Assembly: GCA_965112735.1 (NCBI GenBank)
Contig: OZ218962.1
Location: 3,100,001-3,164,000, forward strand
Source: Phaeosaccion multiseriatum
Lineage: Eukaryota > Ochrophyta, other classes
Length of the DNA stretch: 64,000 nt
Direction: 5' to 3'
The translations under genes were made by a program, and so were the position numbers. Below the pieces are notes generated by a model. The model was not told where the DNA came from, searched no databases, and saw only the letters and a program-made list of their open reading frames with translations. Positions 10,099 to 21,555 of this stretch are shown here, one piece after another; within the stretch, counting starts at the first letter, position 1; each line of letters begins with the position of its first letter.

Positions 10099-11526
10099 AT
10101 GGGTGCCTGTGTATCGAAGATTATGGAGGCCATGCCGAAGCCTGTGCGCGTCGGTACGTGAAGAAAGAAGCAACCGCAAAGCAGAGCTTCAACCTGTTTT
10201 AAATGCGGCTTTCGTCATCGCTTTTACGCCATGCCCAGGGGACAAATGCCCGGACTTTACGCTGGACTCCACCAAGGGGAGGCTTTCCCTCTACGGGTAC
10301 ATGGCCGATCAGTGGATCGTCCTCTTCAGGTGGGTTGGAGACGAAGACTCCCAAGGTGTCAACCCCTGATACACTATCCGCTATCCGCTATCGCCGGCGC
10401 CAGCCGGCGCGAGCCGGCGCGCTAATTCGCTATCGGGCGGCGGCCGATAGCGCGTATATCGAGAATGTGGACGATAGTGTATCAGGGGTTGACCAAGGAG
10501 CTGATTGCGTTCCGCTACTGTCGCCTCTTGCTTCGCTCCTGCAGTCATCTGGGAGCCCTAACGCCTATCTGCACGACGGAAATAGCGGCTATGGAACGGG
10601 AGAAGAAGGAATATGCAGACCGAGGAGTGAAGCTCGCTGCCCTCACCTGCGACACCGCCGAACAGAACAATCAGTGGATTGAAGGTCGGAAGGGCATGAT
10701 GAGTCCACCAATGCACTCCCATCGCTTGCTGCTTGACTTCCCCCTTCCGCTGCCCCTTCCATGCCTCCTCCTGCCGCGCACACCCCAGACATTGTGCGCA
10801 CTCAGGAGGGGGTCTCGCAAATCTCCTTCCCCATCTTTGCAGACAGTAGCAGGGAGGTGAGTAAGCTGTACGGCATGCTGGACAGCGCCGAGGCTGCCAA
10901 GGGTGCGCTGCATCTCCCGCTCGACGCGCCGCGGAGCATTTCCATCTTCGTCATCGACGAGACCAAGACGCTGAGGCTCTCGCTGTCGTACCCGGTAAGT
11001 GGGAGAACCCTCTTCGATCCAGCCAGTGCTGCCAGCCAGTGGGAAGCAAACCTGATCGACGGGGAGCGAAGAGAAGAAGCAAACAAACCCTGCCTTTTGC
11101 CTCTGAAGGACCTTCTTTACCCCTTCCCTCTCCTTTGTACACCAGGCCTCCACGGGTCGCTCCTTGAGTGAAATCCTCCGAGCAGTCGACTCTCTGAAGC
11201 TGACATCCGCGGTCAACCTGGGGACTCCGGAAGGATGGACCCCCGGGGGCCCACTCGTGGTTCTCGCCGGTGAAACGGACGAGGAGGCCGCCAGCCGCCT
11301 CCCCAAAGTGAACGAAGTGCTTCCGTACCTGCGCCTGACCACGGACCCCAGAGAGAGCGGCGGCACCAACGTGGGAGCCGCCGCCACAACTACCGCCGCT
11401 CCTGGGCAGCAAGTCGGAGAAGGCGTGGCGGCGCCTGTAGCCACCGAGGCTTCAGCGCCGGCCCTGAAGACGTCTGCCGTGGCCACCGCTACGGAAGTCT
11501 CCACCGTCCCGGCTGCGGCGTCCTAG
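10099..11526 (+). CDS. 1-Cys peroxiredoxin (Prx6-type), five exons
   Basis: Exons 10099-10153, 10239-10329, 10545-10684, 10789-10994 and 11146-11526 join in frame to 290 residues. The enzyme reduces hydrogen peroxide and lipid peroxides. The peroxidatic cysteine lies in LTPICTTE, matching the family motif TPVCTTE. Other Prx6 landmarks are VGDKCPDFTLDST near the N-terminus, VKLAALTCDTAEQNNQWIED, FPIFADSSREVSKLYGML and the C-terminal-domain motif YPASTGRSLSEILRAVDSL. I prefer the ATG at 10099 spliced to 10239 because it gives PKPVRVGDKCPDF, the usual Prx6 beginning; reading straight through gives no family match. This start also creates MGACVSK, a possible N-myristoylation and palmitoylation signal; Met9 and Met12 are alternative starts. 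After the domain comes an Ala/Thr-rich tail of about 65 residues not usual for the family. The (GGAA)n run touches the start codon. Confidence 0.88.
10358..10493. mobile_element. MITE-like element in peroxiredoxin intron 2
   Basis: A perfect 21-bp terminal inverted repeat (10358-10378 and 10473-10493, beginning GTCAACCCCTGATAC) encloses about 94 bp of GCCGGCGC and CTATC-rich, itself palindromic DNA. CAAGG occurs on both sides (10352-10356 and 10494-10498), one base off on the left, which could be a worn target duplication. It has no coding capacity and is wholly inside the intron 10330-10544. Confidence 0.7.
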
Positions 11527-12734
11527 ACGAGCAGCCCATGGGCACCTTTTGTTATTACTTATCGTAACAGGCACATACCTACCATTCTAGCTCAGCACAC
11601 GTAAGCCTCCCTCGCTCTCGATCGCTCGTGCCGACTTTCGACTTTCCCCAGCAGCAGAGCCAGTGCCGCTCTGCGTCCTTCTCGCGCTGCGCACACCGCG
11701 GTCTCGTTGGGACGATCTCAAGCAGTACTACTTTTTTCGACTTTAACAAGTGCATCAATTAATTGACAAGTGCATCTCTGTCGAAGATACTACACTCTAC
11801 ATTACGCTGTTAGTTCCAACAGCAAGCCTCACAGTTACTAGCTCCAATAGCAAAAAAAGGGGGGGGCGACGCCATATGCCTTGGCTCTGCTCAAAAGGCG
11901 CGTGGGCGCGTGCTGGGTGAAGCGTGCAGTATCCCAACTCCGGAGCCCCTCTGGGACCTTGGCAATGCTCTTGCTTCCTTCATCTTCCGCATCAATGCTG
12001 CTCTTACTACTCCTCCCCACCCTGCTGGCCGCTACTGCCCTCACTGCTGTATCACCAACTCGCCACTGCTTCTATCTGCTGCTGCTGCTGCTGCTGCTGC
12101 TCCTGCTTCGCCTCGGCCTCGGCCTCTGCCTGGAGAGTCATGACCTCGCTCTGGTTGTGGGCCTACCTACGGACCCACTAAAGCAGAACAGAGCCGAACT
12201 CGACACTGAACCCTTGCACGCACGCACGCACGCAAGCATTACGCAGCAGCCCGTTTTGCGATCCGGCCGTGTGCCTCGTGGCCCGTGTAGGCACATCAGC
12301 GATTATCCCCCCATACCCGGGGCCCTGGGGGGCGTCTCCTATCCACCGCGCGCAGTGCACTCCAGAGGTCAGCCACAGGGGGGGCCCATGCTCAACAGCA
12401 GTGCTTTGCTCCCTGGCAGGTGCACCAGCCGCCGAGTGGGCCAATGCCCATGGCAGTCTACGCGCAATTTCCGAATCGGCCTTGCCTCAAGCAGCGAGAC
12501 GGCTGAAGACTGGGCCCCTCTCCACTGACCTGCCTCCACCCTCCACAGCCATTCGTCAGCCAGCGATGGTGAATGCACTGCGGCCCCTCTGGAGCTGGCC
12601 CATGGCAAATCACTGGAGCTGGAACTGAAACTGCGTCCACACAAGGAGCGGAGACAGCGAGCGCAAGGCGTGGCGGTTCTAGAGTGGGCGGGAAGCCTAC
12701 TATCAGTACTGCTCCCGCGGTTGAGATTTGAGTT
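11527..12734. other. Convergent intergenic region
   Basis: It lies between the 3' ends of the peroxiredoxin (+) and histidine-phosphatase (-) genes. The open frames here have no family signature. TATCACCAACT occurs at 12050-12060, followed by a (CTG)n run. Confidence 0.5.
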
Positions 12735-14194
12735 TCATGTTCTTGGCCCTGGCGGCGCGTTTCTCTCCACGAGCAGGGGCACGACTTGGGTGTTGCGTGC
12801 CTTGGCCTTGGCGCCCCACACCTAAGCAATGGAGGAGAGAGCAAAGAGTGAGAGGGAGGGGGGGAGAGAGGGAGAGGGAGAGGGAGAGAGGGAGGGCGGG
12901 AGAGAGGGAGAAGGCGGAGAGGAAGGGGAAGCGAGGCGAAGCGAGGCGAAGCGAGAGAGAGAGAGGGAGAGAGGAGCAAAGGCAGGGGCATGAGAATTTG
13001 CCGGTTCGGTGGGGGGGGCAGAAGGGCACGTGAATATCAAATGGCGACGAATGGAGGCGACGGAGACACACGACGCAGACAAGCAAGCGGACTGGAGCGC
13101 ACCGCATGCACGCAAGAGGAAGAAGTGTCCTTTCACAAGGGCTCTCTCCTCTCATTCCTCGCCTCGCTGTATTCGCTTCTCTCCTGCTCACGCACCATAC
13201 ATACACACACGCACGCACGCACACACACACACACACACAGAGCTTGCTTCCTCCCCCACCACACCCTCCCACCACCCCTCTCTCCCCTCCGGACCCCCCC
13301 CTGACTCTCTTCCCGCCGTCCCCGCTTCCCGCCTCACCGCCAGGGTCAGGGCGCTGATCGTCTCGCTGTGCACTACCATGACCACGATCTCCTGCTCGCG
13401 AGGGATGCCCAGGAAGAGCGCCTCCAGCGCCACGCACGCACGCACACGCCGTTCGTCGAGGCTCTCTCTGCAGCCCTGAGCAGCGCCGCGCCACAAGAGG
13501 TCAGCGTCGGAGGCCATGTACAGCGCACGGCATCCCGAGGGGGCGGGGGCGGGGCGGCATGCGGGAGGTGTATGGGTATGGGGCAAGGGAGATGGTCCTC
13601 CTCCTCCTCCTCCTCCTGCTCCTCCTGCTCCTGCTCCTTGCTCCGTGGCTGGGCCTCCTTGTTGGCTGGTGAGGAAGAGCATATCCGCATAGGCTGCTCG
13701 CTTTCCCAGGGGGGGGAGATGGGGGGCAGGGCACGGGCATGAAGGGAGGGGTACGGTGGCTGGAGACGACAGCGGCCGTCTGAGGGATGCGGGGCGGGGA
13801 AGGGAGGGAGGGAGATGTGAGAGGCGTATGGGAAGGGGGAGGCGGAGAGAGAGAGAAGGAGGGAGGGAGGGAGGGAGGGAGGGAGAGGTTAGAGGTGTAT
13901 AGAGAGGAGGGAAAGGGAAGAGAGGGGAATGGGCGTGTCCAACAGAGGGGATGAAGCGTCTGATGCATGTCATGCCGCTCTCCACGGCTCGAGGGCTGAC
14001 TGACCTGACTGACCTGTAGTTCGCGGCTTGCGTGGACAGCGCGGCCCTCAGCAGCTCGCACGCCACCACTACCATGTCAACGCTCATGTCTGCACCGCCC
14101 CCACAACCCCCTCGGTTGCCCCCTCCTCCATCTCCAGCGCCTTCTCTCACCCTCGCCCCACTTGGGTGCGGAGTGCAATCACTGCTGTTGCTGC

Positions 14195-14246
<52 letters not shown>

Positions 14247-15740
14247 CGTTGCCTCTCCCGCCCTGCGCCCAAAGAGAACGGCCGCTGTCATGAGTGTGCG
14301 GTCCATAGGAGAGACCATCACCACGGGAGGGCAAGGGATGGCAGTGGATAGGGGGGCAGCCCCAGCAGCAGCAGCAGCAGCTGCAACAGCAGGGGCGCAG
14401 GTCTGTCGACTGCTGGAGACGGTGTTCAGACCCCACGCCTCCAGCCAGGTCATCGCAGGCCGACAGGTCTCCTCCCGCCCGACCTCCTCCTCCTGGTCCT
14501 CCCCTCGGCGGCCGCTGTACGTACCTGCCCTCGCACAGCTGCTGTGCTGCCCAACCCGGGCATCGTGGTCCCAGGGGAGGTGGAGTCTCTCTCGCAGAGC
14601 CTCGGCCTGCTCCTGCCCGCCCGGGGTCAGGGGAGCGTCTACCAAGCGCACAAGCCCTGCTATACCCCCGGACCCATGCACTTCTGCTGCCGTATCACCA
14701 ACTGCTGTCCCTGGCCCACGGGCTGCCACTGCGTCGCCCAAACCAGCAATGACATCGTCGCCGCGAGGGGCATGGCAGCTGCTCCCTTCCCCACGTGCAC
14801 CAGTCTGGCTCTCACCACTGCCACTGCCACTACCACTGCTGTCTTCGCCTTCGTCGTCAGGCTTGTTGTTGTCGAGGGGGGCGCCCCCGACCCCTGCCAT
14901 GCTGTTGTTGCTGCTGCTGCTGGGGGGGTAGAAGCACAGGCGGTCGGTGTCCTGCGGGGCCGCGTTCTGCGTGCTCTGTGCGTGCCGGACGAGGATGAAG
15001 AGTTTGCGGCTCCTGCTTAAGCTGGTGCTCTCGCCCCGGCCTGGGCCAGTCTCGCCAGCCTCTCCAGCAGCAGCAGGAGTGGCAGTCTGCGGGTCTTCTC
15101 TTAGCGCCTCCATGACCGCTGGCCAGCTCGACACGCCAAAGCAGGGCAGGTTCAGGCTGTCTCCTTCGGGCACCGCCCCTGCCTCCTGCGCAAAGAGGCC
15201 TGCGAAGGGAGGAGGAGGAGGGGGTGGGGAGAAGCGGCGCTCATCAGGACCTCTGGCTGCCGGCTGCGCCTCCTCCTATCCTCCCTTGCCTTCAAACCAC
15301 TCATCATGTATCTACCTGGCTTCGGGTTGGAGAACCTCCCGCCCCCTCCGTACGCGGCAGAGAGGCGGCGGTACACGGCGTCCCTCGCGGGACCACAGGG
15401 AGACTGCAGAGCCTGCCACAGAGACTCCACGTCGAGTTGCAGCGCATCAAACCGCTCGGCTCTGGCTCCTGGGAAGGGAGCAGGCGGAGAATAATTTTTG
15501 GAGGAGTTGTTCGCCACCATACCCAGCCCAACCCCTCGAAGCCCCCCCCAGACCTGCCAAAGCAATCAACTCAGCCCCATTAGGATTTTCAGCGCTTGCA
15601 GCCTTGCTTGCCGTTACCATTACCATCGATTCACACCTGCAGATTGGAGATTTTGGTGAGGCGTTACTTTTAGACAACCATGGTCCCCTTTCCCAAAGAG
15701 GAGAAGAGACCTTGTCCTCCATTCTTGACCGAAGTTCCAT
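12735..15740 (-). CDS. Histidine-phosphatase superfamily (phosphoglycerate-mutase-like) protein, multi-exon
   Basis: The catalytic-histidine motif is LFILVRHAQSTQN (RHG-type, here RHA). Further landmarks are DAPLTPGGQEQAEALRERL, VVMVSPMDRTLMTAAVLFG and MVVHSETISALTLA, which carries the second histidine. These proteins are phosphatases or mutases using a phosphohistidine intermediate; the substrate is not evident. Sure exon joins are 15740-15554, 15468-15316 and 15199 onward, all in frame through PKPGLFAQEAG. A donor at 14525 ends GQHSSCARA, a donor at 14014 follows CELLRAALSTQAANY, and the last intron runs from 13337 to 12822. The final exon (12821-12735) ends VVPLLVERNAPPGPRT. Acceptors of the two central exons are not resolved, because Asn/Ser and Gly/Ala runs keep the introns open. 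The start could be Met at 15740, 15722, 15626 or 15620. The AVGDTAAE segment is a coding copy related to the dispersed TTGGTGATACAG word. Confidence 0.75.
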
Positions 15741-15814
15741 ACCGCACTTAACGGTCCTCCCTCGTGCACTCACTCTCTGCCTCCACTCTTGACCGGAGGC
15801 GCGCGGCGTGAAGG
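15741..15814. promoter_or_regulatory. Putative bidirectional promoter, 74 bp between divergent start codons
   Basis: The most upstream plausible ATG of the minus-strand phosphatase (15740) and the ATG of the plus-strand ULP1-like protease (15815) face away from each other across 74 bp. No TATA box is visible. The 5' UTRs must overlap or be very short, or the phosphatase starts at a downstream Met. Confidence 0.5.
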
Positions 15815-16870
15815 ATGAAGCGACCACGGCCCGACTCCATCGACTACCATGGGGCCATGCTTTATACGAGGGACGTGCAGCTGCTCGCCCCCGGCAAATG
15901 GCTCAACGATAACGTGCTGAACTTCGGCCTGAGGTTCTTCGAGTTCGAGCTATTTCGCAGTAGCAGTGACAGCAACAGCAGCAGCAGCAGTGGTGGTGAT
16001 GGTGGTGGTGTGACGGCGTCGACATCAGCAGCACCAGAAGCAGCACCAACAGCAGCAGCAGCAGCAACGGCGGCTCCAGTGCAGGTGATATTTGTCGATC
16101 CGTGTGTGACAAGCTGTCTCATGCTCCAGTGTGACGACGAGGAAGAAATGAGGGACATCCGCACTGGCCTGGGCATCGATTGGTCCTGCCCCACCGCGCT
16201 TCTCGTCCCTGTGAACGATAACGACAGCTTCACTTCTGGGTCAAGTCATTGGAGCTTGCTCCTGATATGCACAACGGGGCCAGCGCCCAGCCAGGACCAA
16301 GGCCAGGATGAGAGGCAGAATCAGAGGCAGGACGGCCTGACGGTGCTGCACTACGACTCCTCAAGAGGGCACAACAACTACCGGGCGGAGGCCGTGGCGG
16401 CTAAGATGGCGCAGCTGCTACGCCTGAGCCTCGTAGAGCCCCTCAGTAGCAGTAGCAGCGAGAGTGCGGAGGAAGCCCATCCAGCTTCGTCGCCACTAGC
16501 CCCAGCCCCCTCGCCCCTCCTGCCCGCAACTCGCGCAGTCGCAGTGCGGCACGTGGCGTGGTGCCCCCAGCAGACGGACGGATGGAACTGCGGGACCTTC
16601 GCGCTGGTGGTGGCCAGGTGGGCTGCCAGTCGACTTTTGCGTTCAGCGCCCGCGTCACAAGGCGGTAGTAGTGAACAGGCGGAAGGAGGAGGAGGAGGAG
16701 CAGCAGCAGCAGCAGAAGGAGGAGGAGGGTCAGCGCTGGCCCAGGTGGGCTCGGATAGCGAGGAGGAGAAGCTGTCGCTGGCCGCCGCCACCGCTCCAGA
16801 GCAATTGCTGGAGATGCGGCGCGTTCTGCTCGAGAGGGCCCAGTCGCTGTTCGCGGGGGAGGCGCAGTGA
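15815..16870 (+). CDS. SENP8/NEDP1-like ULP1 cysteine protease (C48), single exon
   Basis: A 351-residue uninterrupted frame with the C48 protease layout. Visible parts are LLAPGKWLNDNVLNFGLRFFE (substrate-binding start), VIFVDPCVTS, catalytic His in SGSSHWSLLLI (about H145), catalytic Asp in LHYDSSRGHNNY (about D181), the oxyanion Gln in WCPQQTDGWNCGTFAL and nucleophile Cys about C259. The HYDS..GHN segment resembles SENP8/NEDP1, which removes NEDD8, more than the SUMO-specific ULPs; the exact modifier is inference. SENP8 itself is about 210 residues. The extra length comes from Ser/Gly/Ala-rich inserts at about 48-90 and 215-235 and a Gly/Ala-rich C-terminal part, none touching catalytic motifs. 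The only nearby partner is the divergent phosphatase gene. Confidence 0.88.
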   Translation: MKRPRPDSIDYHGAMLYTRDVQLLAPGKWLNDNVLNFGLRFFEFELFRSSSDSNSSSSSGGDGGGVTASTSAAPEAAPTAAAAATAAPVQVIFVDPCVTSCLMLQCDDEEEMRDIRTGLGIDWSCPTALLVPVNDNDSFTSGSSHWSLLLICTTGPAPSQDQGQDERQNQRQDGLTVLHYDSSRGHNNYRAEAVAAKMAQLLRLSLVEPLSSSSSESAEEAHPASSPLAPAPSPLLPATRAVAVRHVAWCPQQTDGWNCGTFALVVARWAASRLLRSAPASQGGSSEQAEGGGGGAAAAAEGGGGSALAQVGSDSEEEKLSLAAATAPEQLLEMRRVLLERAQSLFAGEAQ

Positions 16871-18334
16871 GGAGGGATCGGCCCCGTGCACGCCTAGCGG
16901 CCTAGGCCTATTTTGGAAAATTGCCCGGCCTAGCGAGGGCCGTAGGCCCTCGGCCTATTTATAGGCCGCCTAGGCGGCGGCCTAGGCGGGGGCCGGAGGC
17001 CCGCGGCCTAGGGCAGACGCCAACTAGGCGCAGGTCCAGGGCGGGAATATGCTCATATGCCCCTGGGCTGGCCCGGAACCCGCCCAAGTGTCGTCAGTTT
17101 TAAGCAAATGTATTGCATGGGAAAAGTGAGGGAGTAGACTTGGTTCGTGTTGTCTCTTTCCGCCTCGCTGGCCCTACGAGGAGTGCAGGCCTACAGGTGT
17201 GCTGCTACCCACTGGCTGGCTGGGCGGCACCACGCACACGCCCACGGTCACTGGGAGGCTGCCTAGAGGTGGGCTATAGGCCGCCTAGGGCTGAAAAGTG
17301 AGCGGCCTAAAGCGGCCGGAGGCCGCCGGCCTAGGCCTATTTCGGCCGAAGGCCGAGCGGCCTACTAGCGGCCTAGAGCGTGCACGGCCGGGGGGGCCGA
17401 GAGGGAGGTAAGCAAGAAGGGCAGGCCCAGGAGGAGGTGGACATTCACGGCACTGGGCCCCGACTTTTGGCCAGGGTAGGTATACAAGATGAGATAGGGT
17501 ACCCCCAGGGCTAACCCTTTACCCCACACTTTAAATCATACCCATCCAGGACGCCGTAGCTAGCTACCCAAAGCCTCAGCCGAAGCCTAGTACATGTACA
17601 ATGTGTCAGCAACAAGAAGAAATGAAGGCACTGAACAGAGGGCTCCCCGTCGTCCCGTCCCCAGGGGTAGGTATTGCCCCATGTGTATGCCTCTACCCCA
17701 CACCCCCACTGTTGACCGACCAGCTTCTCGCAAGCCAAGCCGATCCCAAGCCTAGAAAAGAGGTTAAACCTCCCCTCCTGGCCAAGCAACGACTTCTGCA
17801 GTGCAGCAGCTTCTCGGAGTATTCATCTCCAGCTGAGGGGGGCGGGGAACAGCTGATAGCTCAATAGCGCTGAGGTCGACTGAGGGGTCGGGAAAAGCAC
17901 TGCGGAAAGGGACGGCCGGGCTGGCAGGAGCAGCGGACACAAGATACATACAGTACCACCTCCTCGAGGATTCTCCTGACCTTGGGGCGTTACTACTTTT
18001 TGTATCCCTCCATTCCGGGCCGCAATCTTTCTTTTTTCTTTTTGTGGGGGCCCCTTGCAATTGCATTTCTGTTTTCGAAGCCAAAAGACAAAACTCTTTC
18101 ACTCGTTCACTTCCCTTCCAAGCTGGGCTTGCACCGAGAGGAGCTTGACCTCCACAGCATTTCTACTGTTGGACTTCTACCTCTGCGGTGTGTGGAGGAA
18201 TTGGCCTGGAATTGGCGAACAGCAGCTGTATATAACAGCGCGGAGCAGCTGTATGCAACAGCGCAAGGCCTCCTCCCTCCCATTTTCAGAGTGACTGACT
18301 GGACATAGACATAGATACGACAAGATACGGGCGC
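16871..18334. other. Intergenic region between protease and Zn2Cys6 genes
   Basis: It contains the GGCCTA-rich palindromic element (16884-17387), then about 900 bp without a recognisable exon and with less low-complexity DNA than elsewhere. This part probably holds the promoter and 5' UTR of the Zn2Cys6 gene. Confidence 0.5.
16884..17387. mobile_element. GGCCTA-rich palindromic repeat element, about 504 bp
   Basis: It is bounded by a perfect 10-bp inverted repeat, CCGTGCACGC at 16884-16893 and its complement at 17378-17387, and continues with CTAG..GGCC on both sides. The outer 100-150 bp on each side are made of GGCCTAGG and GGCCGNAGGCC palindromes. The centre (about 17030-17270) is ordinary sequence with no coding potential that I can identify. 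I see no clear target duplication, so a non-autonomous DNA element is an inference. Confidence 0.55.
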
Positions 18335-18939
18335 ATGAGGGAGGAGGAGGAGGACGAAGAGGAGGAGGAGGAGGGGGAGGAGGAGGAAGAAGAAGAAGAG
18401 GAGGAGGGGAGATGGAGGATGGGGGGAACGGCGGGGATGACGGCCAGCACTTCTTCTGCCTCGCCTCCTTCCGGAGCTGCTGTTGGCAGTGCTGCCGCTT
18501 CGACGCTGACGACGCCTACAGGCTCGACACTTGCAGGCAACAGCGACGCGCGCAGCCCTGCCAACCCCATCCAGAGCCCCGATGGCGGTAGCAGTAGCAC
18601 CGATGCCTTTTCAGACACACCGGCCAGCAAGGGGTCGGAGAAGCGCAAGGGCGGCTTGGCCAAGGGTAAGGGGGGCGTGAGTAGCAGCAGCCTCTTGCGC
18701 CGGAACAATATGAACAAGAGGGCCTGTGACACGTGTAAACAGAGAAAACGTCGATGTGATGGAGACGGCTCGCTGCCCTGCTCACTCTGCCGCTCCCTGC
18801 GCAAGTCCTGCGTGTACTCGCTCCGCACCGGCGTTAAGAGCACCGCACGGCCGCTTGTAAGTGAAAGAGACAGAGAGGGCGTGTGGTAGGGTGTGTGTGT
18901 GTGATAGAGAGAGAGTGGGACGGGAATACAAACCTCTCG

Positions 18940-18970
<31 letters not shown>

Positions 18971-19283
18971 CGTTGTCGGTGTGGTCGTTTGGGGCGACGG
19001 TGGTGTGGCTTGGTCGCTCAAGTGGCATTGAACGTCCCCTCCCACCAACCGACAACCACGCCTCCCTCCCCTCCCCTCCCCTCCCCTCCCCCAGCCGCTT
19101 GACGCAGGGCGTCAGCATGAGTGGCAGCAGCAGCAGAGGGGGGTGGGGGGCGAGCAGAACCAGGGGTTTGATTGGTACCAACAACAGCAGCACCGGGCGA
19201 TGCAGCAGCAGCAGCAGCAGCAACAACACCGGCACCAACAGCACCCCTACCACCGCCAGCAACAACAACAACAACAACAACAA

Positions 19284-19324
<41 letters not shown>

Positions 19325-19436
19325 CGAAGTATACGGGCAGCAGCAGTACAGGCGTATGAAGCGGCCCTTCCCGCTGGGCACGCGGCCCCGGCACCAACAG
19401 CACCCCTGCCAGCAACAACAACAACAACAACAACAA

Positions 19437-19474
<38 letters not shown>

Positions 19475-21491
19475 TCTCCCTCCCCCGCCACGGGCCTGCC
19501 GGGCTTCGAGGAGTCGTCCCTCATCAGCACTTACTTCCAGGAGATGGGCTCCTGGCTGCCCCTAGCGCAGGAGGCAGAGTGAGTGTCAGTTACATGGTCA
19601 CCCACTCACATACTTCACTTCACTTTAGTTGCATGGTCACTCCCTCACATACTTCGCTTAACTACAGTAAACGCCCCAAAAAGCATCTTCCCGTGTTGTT
19701 GCGGAGGAACTGTCCTGAGACGAGGGGCGGGTTGAAACGAGAGGGTGAGGGGGCTATGGATTTCTCTCATATACGTGTCCTTCCCTCCCTGCCCCTGCCA
19801 TCCCATCTCCTTCTTCTCACTCTCCCCCCTCCCTGCTTGTCGTGCCTGCGTGCCCCCTTGCCTACTCCCCATATGCCTCCAACCCCTTAGCATTCGGGAG
19901 GCTCTCTTCGACATAATGTGTCGCCCCAGGGAGGGGGGACAGGCCCAGACGGTGAGCACTTTCGGAGGGGAGGGGAGGGGACAAGCTTCGGGGGCTGACG
20001 TGGCAGTGACCCATTTCGGAGATCGATTCGCTGTATCGGGGATTCTACTGCCATCCACTTCAACCTCCCTCTGCTGCCATCCCCTTCAACCTCCCTCTGC
20101 TGCCATCCCCTCCAACCTCCCTCTGCTGCCATCCCCTGCAACCTCCCTCTTCGCGGGACGCTCTTTCTCTTCCGACTCAACTCCTTCGTCCCTCGTCCTT
20201 CGTCCGACTCCCCGCCTCCCTCTGCTGCCATCTCCCCACCTCCCTCTGCTGCCATCTCCCCGCCTCTCTCTGCTGCCATCTCCCCGCCTCCCTCTGCTGC
20301 CATCTCCCCGCCTCCCTCTGCTGCCATCTCCCCGCCTCCCTCTGCTGCCATCTCCCCGCCTCCCTCTGCTGCCATCTCCCCGCCTCCCTCTGCTGCCATA
20401 TCCCCGCCTCCCTCTGCTGCCATCTCCCCGCCTCCCTCTGCTGCCATCTCCCCGCCTCCCTCTGCTGCCATCTCCCCGCCTCCCTCTGTTGCCATCCAGC
20501 TCATGCCTAACCAAGCCCACAACACGTGTGTGCTGTGGTGCGCCGTGGCGCTGGGGGCGGCTGTGCAAGGCAGGCCCATCGCTCAAGTACTCAGGTGCGG
20601 CAAGGCCCACATCATACCCTATTGATAGCCGAACATAGGCATACCGTAGGCACATAGAAGGAAATGGGTGGAGCAGTGGGGTGTGGTGTCTTTGATCCGA
20701 GAGGAAGGAGAAGAGAAGAGAAGAGACCAGCAGAGGCGAGTGCGTGACGTCATATCTCGGCCCCAGGGCGAACAATCTGGAACTGCGAACTCATCTCTAC
20801 GACGCTACGTCATGCCATACCATTCTCTTTCGTGTAAGGTACAAGGAGATGGCCAAGCACACCCTTTGGGACTGCACCAACGCGGACGACAAAGGCCACC
20901 TCAAGGCCCAGGTCATGTTCTCCTTTGTCAATGAGGCCACCGGTGATGACGCAGTTTTCCAAGCCGGGATGGAGGCATGCATCGGGCATGTGATGCGGCT
21001 GCGCAAGATGGGAGAGGACGTAAGTGTGGGGCTGAGAGCTCTGCTCAGAGAGCGTTAAGGTTGAGTGCTGGCTGCTCAGAGGGGGCGGTGAGAGCCCTTT
21101 GAGAGCCCTTTGAGAGCCCTTTGAGAGCCCTTTGGATAGGGGGGATGAATAGGGCCAGCACGGAGCTGACTCTCAGCGCCGCAGGGTGCCCGAGACCGAT
21201 CTGGCGACTGTCGACGATGGACTCTCCATACGCCTCTAATGTCCTTCCCCATATGCCTGTATTGCCCCTCGCCCTCCCTCCCCATACACCTCCACTCAGG
21301 TGCACGACCTCATGACGGTGTGCCGCACGTACAAGCGCGTTCGATTCCTGTTCGAGACCGACAGAGAAGAGTTCCACGAAATGCTCGACTCACAGTGAGT
21401 GCCCTGCCTGCCCTGTACATCTGAGAAGGGAAGGAGACAGTCCAGACCATGACCCGTTCGGGACTCTCTCGAGACTTTGTGTGTGTGTCTC

Positions 21492-21555
<64 letters not shown>

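Noticed and set aside
10103-10238. Alternative unspliced N-terminus of the peroxiredoxin (VYRRLWRPCRSLCASV)
   Set aside because: It ignores a good GTACGT donor and CCCAG acceptor that restore the family N-terminus PKPVRVGDKCPDF.
11881-12644. Open frames between the peroxiredoxin and phosphatase genes
   Set aside because: Leu and Ser runs from CTG repeats; no family signature and no consistent exon boundaries.
17511-17867. Small ORFs in less repetitive DNA upstream of the Zn2Cys6 gene
   Set aside because: Under 95 codons, no motifs, and most likely promoter or 5' UTR sequence.
19887-20775. Long minus-strand frames with GGGEMAAEGGG or GDGSRGRR repeats
   Set aside because: They are shadows of a 24-bp minisatellite in an intron of the Zn2Cys6 gene; a period divisible by three keeps all frames open.
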